Origin: Myxococcales bacterium UBA5297
GTDB lineage: Bacteria > Myxococcota > Myxococcia > Myxococcales > UBA5297
DNA: 19,236 nt
Direction: 5' to 3'
Assembly: GCA_002408385.1 (NCBI GenBank)
Contig: DHSB01000209.1
Coordinates: 1-19,236 of the forward strand
Shown here piece after piece: positions 1 through 6,576 of the stretch. The notes under the pieces were generated by a model that saw only the letters and a program-made list of their open reading frames with translations, did not search any database and was not told the DNA's origin. Numbering within the stretch: position 1 is the first letter of the stretch; each line of letters starts with the position of its first letter. A program made the translations under genes and the position numbers.

Positions 1-1827
1 GTGTTGGCAGCGCGGGACGCTTGGACGCGCGGGCGCGGCTTCCCCACTCGCCGCGCGGCGGCCGACGCTTTCGCCGCCGCCTACAACGCCGGCGAGGTCG
101 AGCGCGAGCCGTCCATCCGCCAGGTCTCCCGGGCGACGCTCGTGCGATGGGACGCTGAGCGACGCCAGCCGCGCGAGCGCGGCGCGGAGAGTCTGATAGA
201 TGCGCGGCCCAAGATGGTCCACGCCATCGTGGCGAACCTCGCCGAGCGGCCCTGGATACAGATGGCCCGGCTGCACGAGCTGCTGCGGGCCTCGTTCCCC
301 GACGAGCCGGTCTCGGAGCCGACGGTGCGGCGTTGGGTACAGCGGTGGCGCGAGCGCCACGCGCATCTTGCGGCGCATCTGGCCAACCCGGACGCCGCGC
401 GCAGCAGCTACCAGGTCGCCTTCGGCTCGCGGTCGATAGCGGTGACCCGCCTCAACCAGCGCTGGGAGCTCGACGCTTCGCCCTGGGACCTGCTGCTCGC
501 CGACGGACGCCGCTACACCGCGCTCGCCTGCGTCGACGTCTACTCGCGCCGGGCCGTGGTGGCGGTCGTCCGCTCGTCCACCGCGGGCGCGGTCGGGGCG
601 ATCCTGCGGCGAGCCATCCTGCTTTGGGGCGTGCCCGAGGAGATCCTGACCGACAACGGCAAGGACTTCGTGGCCCGGCACGTCGAGGCCTTCGTCGATG
701 CGATGGAGATTGAGCATCGGCTGGCCCCTCCGTTCCGCGGCGACTGCAAGCCGCACGTCGAGCGGTTCTTCGGAACGCTCCAAGGGGACCTGGTGGAGCT
801 GCTGCCGGGCTACGCCGGCCACGACGTCGCCCAGCGCCAGGCCATCCGCAACCGTCAGACCTTCTACCGGCGCCTCGGCAAGGACGACGTCGAGGTCTTC
901 GAAGCGGCGCTGACGGTGGACGAGCTGCGCGGTCGGCTCGCGAAGTGGCTCTCGGCCTACGAGCAGAGGCCGCACGGCGGACTGAAGGGGGCGAGCCCGG
1001 CCGCGCACGCGGCCGCCTGGGACCGGCCGGTGCGGCGGGTCGAGCAGCCTCACGCCTTGGACGTGCTGCTCGCGCCGCTGGCCGGCAAGCGCGGGGGGAT
1101 GTTCACCGTCAACAAGGACGGCATCCACGTCGACAACATCCGGTATGTCGCCGAGGAGCTCGGCGACCGCATCCGCCAGCAGGTCTTGGTGCGGCGCGAC
1201 CCGAGCGACATCGGCCGTATCTGGGTGTTCGAGCCGGACGGCCGCCGCATCTGCGAAGCGGAGAACCGCGAGCTAATGGGCGCTGCCGACCTGGCGGCGA
1301 TGGCGGCCCGAGCGACCGCGCGGCAGAAGGAGGCGCTGCGCCGGGAGCGCGAGGCGGCGAGGGCGGCGCGCAAGTCTTGGGGGAAGCGTGACATCGCCGA
1401 GCTGCTGCTCGAGGAGCGGCTGCGCCAGGCCGAGAAGGTGGTCGAGCTGCATCCAACAAGCGCGCCCGAGCCCGAGGTCTACTCGACGCCTGCGCTCGAA
1501 GGAGCGGCCGAGGTGCTGGCCGCGCGGGAGGAGCGCGCCACTGAGCCGGCCGAGGAGATCATCGCGCGCGGTCAGGCGGTCATCCTCCGGCTCGACGAGG
1601 AGCGCGCGGCGCGGGAACGGAGCGCGAACGCGGCGGCCGACGAAGACGCGGCCGCGATTGCGCGATGGGTCGGCCTCGCCGAGCGCGAGCTGAGCGGCGC
1701 GTCGGAGCTGGAGCGCGCCTGGTTTTTGCGGATGGGAGCGAAGGACCCGGTCATCAGGTCCTTCGTGAAGTTGCAGCGCCCCGACTTGGAGCCTTGGCTC
1801 GCCCGAGCCGAGGCGGCGCGCGGGTAG
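1..1827 (+). CDS. Mu-like DDE transposase (MuA family), probably 5'-partial
   Basis: This is the replicative transposase that binds the prophage ends, cuts them and joins them to target DNA. The core is an RNase H-like rve domain with D158 (in WELDAS), D218 (in TDNGKDF) and E254 (in HVERFFG); 35 residues separate D218 and E254, giving a DD35E triad. Residues about 1-60 hold an HTH-like segment (SRATLVRWD) resembling the end of the MuA DNA-binding region. Residues about 355-425 match the Mu transposase C-terminal beta-barrel (FTVNKDGI ... VFEPDGRRICEAE), followed by a charged helical tail where MuA contacts MuB. A GTG sits at base 1, but the 608 residues lack most of the N-terminal enhancer and end-binding domains of the 663-aa MuA, so the gene probably starts upstream of the window. 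MuB follows after a 93-bp gap. Confidence 0.93.
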   Translation: MLAARDAWTRGRGFPTRRAAADAFAAAYNAGEVEREPSIRQVSRATLVRWDAERRQPRERGAESLIDARPKMVHAIVANLAERPWIQMARLHELLRASFPDEPVSEPTVRRWVQRWRERHAHLAAHLANPDAARSSYQVAFGSRSIAVTRLNQRWELDASPWDLLLADGRRYTALACVDVYSRRAVVAVVRSSTAGAVGAILRRAILLWGVPEEILTDNGKDFVARHVEAFVDAMEIEHRLAPPFRGDCKPHVERFFGTLQGDLVELLPGYAGHDVAQRQAIRNRQTFYRRLGKDDVEVFEAALTVDELRGRLAKWLSAYEQRPHGGLKGASPAAHAAAWDRPVRRVEQPHALDVLLAPLAGKRGGMFTVNKDGIHVDNIRYVAEELGDRIRQQVLVRRDPSDIGRIWVFEPDGRRICEAENRELMGAADLAAMAARATARQKEALRREREAARAARKSWGKRDIAELLLEERLRQAEKVVELHPTSAPEPEVYSTPALEGAAEVLAAREERATEPAEEIIARGQAVILRLDEERAARERSANAAADEDAAAIARWVGLAERELSGASELERAWFLRMGAKDPVIRSFVKLQRPDLEPWLARAEAARG

Positions 1828-1846
1828 CGCGCCCGGGGGAAAGAGC

Positions 1847-1879
1847 GGGGCTCTCAGCGTTCGCAGCGCCGAGAGCCCC
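1847..1879 (+). promoter_or_regulatory. Hairpin between transposase and MuB genes
   Basis: The 93-bp gap after the transposase gene holds GGGGCTCTC (1847-1855) and its exact reverse complement GAGAGCCCC (1871-1879). After one A-C mismatch the inner GCG/CGC bases also pair, so the stem is about 13 positions around a short loop. No run of T follows, so it is not a standard intrinsic terminator. It could adjust the ratio of transposase to MuB mRNA, or be a DNA dyad bound by a regulator. The hairpin is read directly from sequence; the function is inference. Confidence 0.5.
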
Positions 1880-1920
1880 TGACACGGCGGCGGGCCGCCG
1901 GACCGGTATGGAGGTACACG

Positions 1921-2655
1921 GTGAAACAAGCCATAGCACACACGAAGAACCTCACTCACCTGATGGAGACGGCCGAGGCGCTGTCGCGGCGCGGGAAGGA
2001 CCTGCCGGGCATCGGGATGATCTGGGGCCCGAGCGGCGCCGGGAAGACCACCGGCGCGGTGTGGTTGCGCGACCGCTCGGACGCCATCTGCGTGCGCGCG
2101 ATGAGGCTCTGGCGGCCCGCGGCGATGCTCGCGGCTATCTGCAAGGAGCTCGACGTGCTGCCGTCGCCGCGCTGCGCGCCGATGCTCGACCAGGTCATCG
2201 AACGCCTGAGGCAGAGCCAGCGGCCGGTCATCATCGACGAGGCCGACTACCTCATCCAGTCGCCCGCGCTGCTCGACACCCTGCGCGACATCCACGACGT
2301 GTCCAGCGCGCCGATCATCGTCATCGGGATGGGCACCTTCCGGCAGCGGGTGCAGGGCAAGGAACAGTTCAGCGGCCGGATTGCACAGATTGTAGAGTTC
2401 CGACCTGCTGACCTGGACGACGTCCGAGCCACGGCCGAGGCGTGTTGCGAGGTCGCCCTCGATGACGCGCTCCTGGAGCGCATCACCCGCGAGACGCAAG
2501 GGTCGATGAGGAGAGTGAAGACGGCGCTGTCGGTGGTCGAGCAGTGGGCCGACCGACGCGGAGAGACGCTGGTGACCGCGGCCGCCTGGGGCACGCAGCC
2601 GCTCGACGGGACCGTGGGCGCGGGCCGCCGGTTGCCGCCAGGGGGTGCGCGATGA
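1921..2655 (+). CDS. MuB-like AAA+ ATPase, transposition target selector
   Basis: A 244-residue P-loop ATPase of the MuB/TniB/ExeA-like group. In Mu, MuB binds target DNA cooperatively, gives target immunity and stimulates MuA. The Walker A motif is GPSGAGKT at residues 36-43 and Walker B is VIIDEAD at 103-109; a sensor-like VIGMGTF segment follows near 134-140. The C-terminal third (residues about 165-215) resembles the AAA+ helical lid. The length is shorter than the 312-aa Mu MuB, mainly at the N-terminus, where the Mu protein has an extra HTH-containing domain. The GTG start at 1921 is chosen because GGAGGT lies 6 bases upstream. The stop codon overlaps the start of the next gene (ATGA), indicating translational coupling. 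Confidence 0.92.
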   Translation: MKQAIAHTKNLTHLMETAEALSRRGKDLPGIGMIWGPSGAGKTTGAVWLRDRSDAICVRAMRLWRPAAMLAAICKELDVLPSPRCAPMLDQVIERLRQSQRPVIIDEADYLIQSPALLDTLRDIHDVSSAPIIVIGMGTFRQRVQGKEQFSGRIAQIVEFRPADLDDVRATAEACCEVALDDALLERITRETQGSMRRVKTALSVVEQWADRRGETLVTAAAWGTQPLDGTVGAGRRLPPGGAR

Positions 2656-2873
2656 CCATCACTCTCAAGCCCTGCCCGTTCTGTGGGGCGCCGGCCGGCA
2701 TGCAGAAGTGGCACGGGGGCGGCCCGAAAAAACGGCTGGTCTTCTGTGAGAGCGACACTTGCGCGGTGGCTCCCAGCGTCTGCGGTGAGACCCCGAGCGA
2801 GGCCGCCGAGCTGTGGAATCACCGGGCCGAGGGACCGGCCGCTGTCCCGGAAGACGAAGGAGGTGCGCGATGA
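2652..2873 (+). CDS. Lar-like restriction alleviation protein
   Basis: A 73-residue protein with the Lar family signature: LKPCPFCGAPA near the N-terminus, a second cysteine cluster (FCESDTCAV) and the closing SEAAELWNHR motif seen in this family. The two cysteine pairs probably bind zinc. Family knowledge: Rac prophage Lar modulates type I restriction, protecting incoming unmodified DNA; many phage homologues carry the name by similarity only. The start is the ATG that overlaps the MuB stop (ATGA), with GGGGGTG just upstream. Its position right after the transposition genes suits an early counter-defence role, which is an inference. Confidence 0.82.
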   Translation: MTITLKPCPFCGAPAGMQKWHGGGPKKRLVFCESDTCAVAPSVCGETPSEAAELWNHRAEGPAAVPEDEGGAR

Positions 2874-3154
2874 CGTGCGAGCTCATCAGAATGCCCAACG
2901 GCGTTGTCGCCTTCGTCTGCGGGCGGGGCCCGCGGCGAAAGTGCTCGGTCTGCAAGCGCCGCCCGGCGACGCTGCTGTGCGACTTCCCGCTGCGCGGAGC
3001 GAAGGCCGGGGCGACCTGCGACCGCGCGCTCTGCCCGAGCTGCGCGGTCGCCGTTGGTGCTGACCGCGACTACTGCCCCGCGCATGCGCGGGTGAGGCCC
3101 GCCGCCAGCCAACTCGAGCTTCCGGCCCCGAGCCCCAAGGGAGGTGCGCGATGA
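2870..3154 (+). CDS. Cys-rich small protein, predicted zinc-binding
   Basis: A 94-residue protein not matched to a named family. It contains CSVC, then single cysteines in TLLCDF and TCDRA, then CPSC, and finally YCPAH, so at least eight Cys/His ligands lie between residues about 25 and 72. The arrangement recalls a two-zinc B-box or treble-clef fold of the type seen in phage accessory proteins. The start overlaps the Lar stop (ATGA) with AAGGAGGTG upstream. The Pro-rich C-terminus ends in GGAR, as do its two upstream neighbours, because of the shared junction sequence. Function is unknown; location in the early block suggests host take-over or counter-defence. Confidence 0.8.
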   Translation: MTCELIRMPNGVVAFVCGRGPRRKCSVCKRRPATLLCDFPLRGAKAGATCDRALCPSCAVAVGADRDYCPAHARVRPAASQLELPAPSPKGGAR

Positions 3155-3405
3155 GCGACGCCAATCACGAGGTGGTCATCGATCACCGGACGGACCTCGT
3201 CGACCTCGTCGACCTCCTGCACCGAGTCGAACGGGCGCTCGAGCTCGCCTCTGCGTTGGCCTGCCCTGCCTCGGACGCTGCTGGCAAGTACGAGAGCCTG
3301 CTCGCGAACGCGGCCACCGCTCACCTCGCCTTCGACCAGCTCAGGGCGAGCGTGGTCGAAACCGCGAACAGGCTCGAGCAGTGCGCCGCGGGAGGTAACC
3401 GATGA
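3151..3405 (+). CDS. Small helical protein of unknown function
   Basis: An 84-residue acidic protein with no recognised domain. Nearly the whole sequence after residue 12 is predicted by eye to be helical, with heptad-like leucine and alanine spacing. The N-terminal DLVDLVDLL comes from a near-perfect triplicate 9-base direct repeat at 3193-3219, perhaps a slippage product. The ATG at 3151 overlaps the previous stop and follows GGGAGGTG, so it is translated as part of the coupled early operon. Confidence 0.75.
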   Translation: MSDANHEVVIDHRTDLVDLVDLLHRVERALELASALACPASDAAGKYESLLANAATAHLAFDQLRASVVETANRLEQCAAGGNR

Positions 3406-3644
3406 GCGCCGACCTCAGCACCCTGGCGGCCGAGAGCGTCCTGCGCGAGTGCTCGGAGCGTCGGCGGGCCGACCAGGCAGAGCGAGATGCCCTGCGGTTG
3501 GCGATGCGACTCGCCGAGACGAAGAACGCGCTCGAGCTGGTCGACCGCGTGGCGCGCATCGCCATCGCCTTCGCTCCGGAGAAGCTGTCGGCTGCGCTCC
3601 GGTCGGAGCTCGACCAGGTCGCAAGCGAGGAGGTGATGCGATGA
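3402..3644 (+). CDS. Small helical protein of unknown function
   Basis: An 80-residue protein, mainly charged and probably all-helical, with no recognised family. It starts at an ATG overlapping the preceding TGA, with GGGAGGT upstream, and its own stop overlaps the next ATG. Similar size, composition and coupling to the gene before it suggest that the two form a small helical pair, but no sequence similarity between them is obvious. Confidence 0.75.
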   Translation: MSADLSTLAAESVLRECSERRRADQAERDALRLAMRLAETKNALELVDRVARIAIAFAPEKLSAALRSELDQVASEEVMR

Positions 3645-4105
3645 AGCTGACTACCGAGAAGCTGCGCGACTTGCTCCAGCGCGTCAGCGCAGCACTGACC
3701 GACACGGGGGATGCCCTCGACAACCCGAGCGCGCTCTGGTCGGGGCCGTCGTCGCTGGAGCTCTACGAGCTGCGCCGCGAGGTCGACGACGCGGCATGCG
3801 GCCTCCAGCGCGAGGCCGAGGTGGTGGCGGCGCCGGCGCCGAAGACGTTGCCGCGGGAGACCCTCGTGAGCGCGCTGCGCACGATCGCCCTGTCGGACAA
3901 GACGGCGTACGAGCACCACGAGAAGCGCTACCAAGACGGCAAGCTGCCGGAGACGGTTGGCGGGACGATCTGGCTGACCCCGCGCGTAGTCGCGCTGCGG
4001 ACCCTCGAGGCGATGGGCGAGGAGACGGAGTCGCTCTACTGGCCGTTCACCACCGACGGCCAGATCCCATGGGCGCCGGCTCGCAAAGGCGAGGTGTCGC
4101 GATGA
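3641..4105 (+). CDS. Conserved-looking phage protein of unknown function
   Basis: A 154-residue protein without a motif I recognise. The N-terminal half (residues 1-62) is helical and charged; an Ala/Pro-rich linker (AAPAPKTLPR) near 63-72 separates it from a C-terminal half with aromatic content (TIWLTPRVVALRTLEAM ... YWPFTTDG). The ATG at 3641 is preceded by GAGGAGGTG and overlaps the upstream stop. It sits between unknown helical proteins and a winged-helix protein in the coupled early operon. Confidence 0.75.
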   Translation: MKLTTEKLRDLLQRVSAALTDTGDALDNPSALWSGPSSLELYELRREVDDAACGLQREAEVVAAPAPKTLPRETLVSALRTIALSDKTAYEHHEKRYQDGKLPETVGGTIWLTPRVVALRTLEAMGEETESLYWPFTTDGQIPWAPARKGEVSR

Positions 4106-4395
4106 CCGAGCTCCACGACCCCACGCTGCAGACGGCGCGGCACCGCATCTGGCAGGCCATCCGCATCTATCGGCGCTTCGAGTCCGGTGAGCTGGTGGCG
4201 GTGCTCTCCCTCCCCTGCCGGACGGTGCGCAACTACGTCGGGGCGCTCAAGCGGCATGGCGTCCTGCGGTCGGTGCGCGGCGGCGCGATGCTCGTGCGCG
4301 ACCTGGGACCGAAGGCGCCGTTCGAGGCCAAGGGCCGGCGGCGCGGCCAGCTCATCGACCCGAACCGCGCGGTCAGAGAGGCGGTGTCGCCATGA
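4102..4395 (+). CDS. Winged-helix DNA-binding protein
   Basis: A 97-residue protein whose residues about 10-65 read as a compact winged helix: ARHRIWQAIRIYRRFESGEL, then LPCRTVRNYVGALKRHGVL as helix-turn-helix with recognition helix, then a basic strand pair SVRGGAMLVRDLGP as the wing. A basic tail (KGRRRGQ) follows. The domain resembles small wHTH phage proteins, but I cannot assign a target. The ATG overlaps the preceding TGA (GAGGTGTCGCG upstream), and the next gene is another HTH protein, so the pair may regulate early or middle transcription. The fold call is from pattern; the role is inference. Confidence 0.72.
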   Translation: MTELHDPTLQTARHRIWQAIRIYRRFESGELVAVLSLPCRTVRNYVGALKRHGVLRSVRGGAMLVRDLGPKAPFEAKGRRRGQLIDPNRAVREAVSP

Positions 4396-4901
4396 CCGAC
4401 TTCGACCCTGTCCGAGACTTCGTCGCCGGCGAGCTCCGCGAGCTGATTGGCGAGTCCATCGCGCTCGAGCGCGTCCACCAGCGGCTGCGCGCGGCGGCGC
4501 CCGAGCCGGCGCCTGAGCCGGTGACCCCGCCCGAGTGGCTCGGCGTCCTGCGCGCCGCGGTGAAGCGCTCGAGTCAGTCCGCCGTGGCGCGGCGGATAGG
4601 CGCTTCAAAGCAATCGATCTCGGCAGCGCTGAGTGGCAAGCGCGACGGCTCCCGGCGGCTCGCGCGCCGGGTCACCGAGGTTCTGATGGCCACGTCGGTG
4701 GACTGCCGCAGGTTCGGCGCCATTTCCCCGGCGCGTTGCGAGGCCGAGCAAGCGCGCCCGGTCAGCCACCATCTGGAGTGGCACTGCCGGGCGTGGGCCA
4801 CCTGCGAGGAGTGCCCCCGGCGGCGGCCGCGAGCCGAGACGCAGACTCAGGCGACAAAGACGACGAAGACCACGAAGAAGAAAGGAGGCCGTAGACCATG
4901 A
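4392..4901 (+). CDS. HTH regulator with Cys-rich C-terminal segment
   Basis: A 169-residue protein with a Cro/LacI-type helix-turn-helix at residues about 60-90 (SAVARRIGASKQSISAAL). It continues into a cysteine segment, C105-x10-C116, then C132, C138 and C141. The stretch VDCRRFGAISPARC recalls a tail found on many phage HTH proteins, usually written C-x-x-x-G-x-I-x-x-x-x-C. The C-terminus is Lys/Thr-rich (TKTTKTTKKKGG) and encoded by a purine-rich run at about 4853-4890 that also supplies the AAAGGAGG ribosome binding site of the next gene. A DNA-binding regulatory role is likely; the target is unknown. Confidence 0.78.
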   Translation: MTDFDPVRDFVAGELRELIGESIALERVHQRLRAAAPEPAPEPVTPPEWLGVLRAAVKRSSQSAVARRIGASKQSISAALSGKRDGSRRLARRVTEVLMATSVDCRRFGAISPARCEAEQARPVSHHLEWHCRAWATCEECPRRRPRAETQTQATKTTKTTKKKGGRRP

Positions 4902-5248
4902 AACTGCGCCCCAACCTCATCGTCAGACTGTTGGCCAAGCTGATGCGCCCAATCTGGGTCGAGTGCTGGGTGAACGGCGGTGCCCGCGAGGCTGGGCTCA
5001 TCGCCATTGCGCGGAAGGTCGCAGACGGCACCGCGCCGCCGCTGCCATACCTCCTCGAGCAGTTCCCTGAGCTCGGCGAGCTCGTGTGGCGTCGCGCGCG
5101 CGATGCCAGCATCTCACGCGCGAATCCCGATGCTACTCCGGCCGCGGTTCTTCCTCTGACGGCTTCGCACCGCCATCAATCACACGGAACGCCCGGTGCA
5201 GCAGCTCCGGCGACGGCTTCCACCAATCACAGGGATCGCCCTCGATGA
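4898..5248 (+). CDS. Small protein of unknown function, tail overlapped by an antisense gene
   Basis: A 116-residue protein starting at an ATG that overlaps the previous stop and follows AAAGGAGG. Residues 1-70 look like genuine protein, with a hydrophobic/basic N-terminus (LIVRLLAKLMRPIWVECWV) and a helical EQFPELGELVWRRARD segment. From about residue 75 the sequence becomes Ala/Thr/Pro/His-rich and unlike the rest. This is exactly where the reading frame runs antisense to the minus-strand gene ending at 5133. The original protein probably ended near there, and the tail is likely read-through into acquired DNA. Confidence 0.6.
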   Translation: MKLRPNLIVRLLAKLMRPIWVECWVNGGAREAGLIAIARKVADGTAPPLPYLLEQFPELGELVWRRARDASISRANPDATPAAVLPLTASHRHQSHGTPGAAAPATASTNHRDRPR

Positions 5249-5453
5249 TGTGCGAGAGCTCGCGCAGGACTACTCCGGGGCCGTACCAGATGCCGTCGTC
5301 ATCGATGTACGGCTCGGCCTCGAGTCTCAAGAGGTCGACCAGGAGGTGCCTGTCGATGACCTCCTTCTCCTCAAGCATCTTCGCGAGAACCAAGAACGCA
5401 CGACCAAGGCCCTCGAGGGCGTCTTGGGACATCGGGTCGTATTTCCTCTTCAC
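5133..5453 (-). CDS. Antisense small gene in the early operon (moron-like), unknown function
   Basis: A 106-residue acidic protein coded opposite to everything else in the prophage. The composition is convincingly protein-like, with a leucine-rich helical start (ALEGLGRAFLVLAKMLEEKE), then PYIDDDGIWYGPG and DPCDWWKPSPELLHRAF. No family is recognised. The GTG at 5453 is chosen because AGAAGGAG lies 6 bases upstream; an in-frame ATG at 5432 with weaker spacing to GAGGAA is the alternative. The gene converges on, and overlaps by 116 bp, the + strand gene ending at 5248. Its ribosome binding site lies in one arm of a long hairpin. A lone reversed gene in a phage operon usually marks an accessory cargo gene, for example counter-defence or lysogenic conversion. 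Confidence 0.68.
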   Translation of the reverse strand: MKRKYDPMSQDALEGLGRAFLVLAKMLEEKEVIDRHLLVDLLRLEAEPYIDDDGIWYGPGVVLRELSHIIEGDPCDWWKPSPELLHRAFRVIDGGAKPSEEEPRPE

Positions 5454-5517
5454 GCCGGTCTCCTTCTCCCGTGGGGTTCTCTCCTTCGCCCCGTTTCCGA
5501 CGGGAGAAGGAGCCGGC
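5454..5517 (-). promoter_or_regulatory. Long hairpin covering the ribosome binding site of the antisense gene
   Basis: CTCCTTCTCCCGT (5460-5472) and ACGGGAGAAGGAG (5500-5512) are perfect reverse complements. Beyond a single bulged T at 5459, GCCGG (5454-5458) pairs with CCGGC (5513-5517). In minus-strand RNA the second arm contains the AGAAGGAG ribosome binding site of the antisense gene, and the helix ends directly beside the GTG at 5451-5453. Folding would therefore block translation. On the + strand the same structure sits about 50 bases before the gam-like gene, with no following T-run. Confidence 0.6.
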
Positions 5518-5566
5518 CCTTTCCTACCACGCTGAAGCAGCACCAACCGTCTCAAGGAGTCCGCAA

Positions 5567-6118
5567 ATGGCCCGCAAGACCAAGACCAAGACCGACACGT
5601 TGGGCATCTTCATCCCCGTGGACCTCGACGGGTGCACCGCGCTCCTCGGGCAGCTCGGCTCCGAGCAGCGGGAGATTGAGCGGCTCGAGACCGAGATGAA
5701 CGACCGGCTCTCGCGGGAGCGCGAGGCCGTCGACGCCATCGCGGCGGTGCATCGGCGCCGCGCGGAGGCCTACTTCAAGGGCATCCAGCTCTTCGCCGAG
5801 GCGCACCGCGAGGAGCTGTGCGCCGACGGCAAGAAGTCGAAGCAGCTCGCCACCGGCACCATCTCCTGGCGGATGACGCCGCGGAAGGTCGAGGTTCGCG
5901 ACGTCGCGAAGGTCATCGCCCACCTGCAGGAGCAAGGGCTCGACGGCTACCTGCGCTTCAAGACCGAGGTGGACAAGGAGGCGATCCTTGCCAACCCCGG
6001 CCCGGTCGCGAAGGTGCCCGGGATTGCCATCCGGCAGAAGGAGGAGTTCATCGTCGAGCCGGCGAACGACGACCTCGGTGTCCCGGCGACGAAGAGCACT
6101 TCGCAGGTGAGCCGATGA
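5567..6118 (+). CDS. gam: Mu Gam-like host-nuclease inhibitor
   Basis: A 183-residue protein matching the Mu Gam family in length (Mu Gam is 174 aa) and layout. Gam dimers bind double-stranded DNA ends and protect linear phage DNA from RecBCD-type exonucleases; they are homologous to Ku. Residues about 30-85 form the long charged coiled-coil-like helix (EQREIERLETEMNDRLSR ... FAEAHREEL). Residues 98-165 carry the family core GTISWRMTP, the GLDGYLRFKTEVDKEAIL segment and PGIAIRQKEEFIVEP. The start is ATG 5567, with AAGGAG 8 bases upstream; a longer in-frame extension to 5471 crosses the hairpin and has no ribosome binding site. Its stop overlaps the next ATG. Confidence 0.92.
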   Translation: MARKTKTKTDTLGIFIPVDLDGCTALLGQLGSEQREIERLETEMNDRLSREREAVDAIAAVHRRRAEAYFKGIQLFAEAHREELCADGKKSKQLATGTISWRMTPRKVEVRDVAKVIAHLQEQGLDGYLRFKTEVDKEAILANPGPVAKVPGIAIRQKEEFIVEPANDDLGVPATKSTSQVSR

Positions 6119-6576
6119 GGACCCGGCGCGACGAGTCCGCGCGCCGGCGGGTCGAGCTTGCGCGCATCCACATCCAGGCGCAGCAGCTCGGCCTCGACGA
6201 GGAGGTGCGGCGCTCCATGATGCACCGGCTGACCGGCAAGTGGTCCTCGGCCGAGATGGACGCAACCGACCGCGCCAAGGTGCTCGACCACCTGCGCCGG
6301 CAGCTCGGCCAGCGCGCGCATCCACAGCCCCGGGGCACCGCGCCTCACAACCTGCACGCCGCCGACGCCCCGCGCGAGCTGGGCAAGATAGCCGCCATCC
6401 TGGCCGAGGCCGGCCGCGGCTGGGAGTACGCCGACGGCGTGGCGCGGCGCGTGGCGAAGGTGGAGCGGTGCGCTTTCCTCGACGCGGCCGGCGCGCGCAA
6501 GGTCTGCGCGGCGCTGACCATCGACCAGAGGCGGCGCAAGGACCGGGCCGCCAAGGAGGCGGCCGATGAAGTATAG
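6115..6576 (+). CDS. Mu gp16-like protein (DUF1018)
   Basis: A 153-residue basic protein with the gp16/DUF1018 pattern: an N-terminal IHIQAQQLGLDEEVRRSMMHRLTGKWSSAEM segment split around residues 18-48, then the AKVLDHLRRQLG helix, and a C-terminal part with WEYADGVARRVAKV. In Mu and relatives this gene lies between gam and mor and is counted among regulatory or semi-essential early functions; its biochemical role is not established. The ATG overlaps the gam stop and the 3' end overlaps the Mor-family gene by 11 bases. The gene order gam, gp16, mor agrees with Mu. Confidence 0.88.
   Translation: MRTRRDESARRRVELARIHIQAQQLGLDEEVRRSMMHRLTGKWSSAEMDATDRAKVLDHLRRQLGQRAHPQPRGTAPHNLHAADAPRELGKIAAILAEAGRGWEYADGVARRVAKVERCAFLDAAGARKVCAALTIDQRRRKDRAAKEAADEV

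Noticed and set aside
1273..2499. Minus-strand open frame of 408 codons across the muA/muB-like boundary
   Set aside because: Covers the C-terminus of the transposase and most of MuB in antisense, with shadow-like composition and no domain.
3193..3219. Three 9-base repeats (GACCTCGTC) as a regulatory or CRISPR-like repeat
   Set aside because: They are contiguous, lie in frame inside a coding sequence (DLVDLVDLL) and have no spacers; slippage is enough to explain them.
5086..5699. + strand frames (5086-5535 and 5196-5699) overlapping the antisense gene
   Set aside because: Ser/Arg/Pro-rich with no ribosome binding site; the minus-strand frame has balanced composition and a strong start signal.
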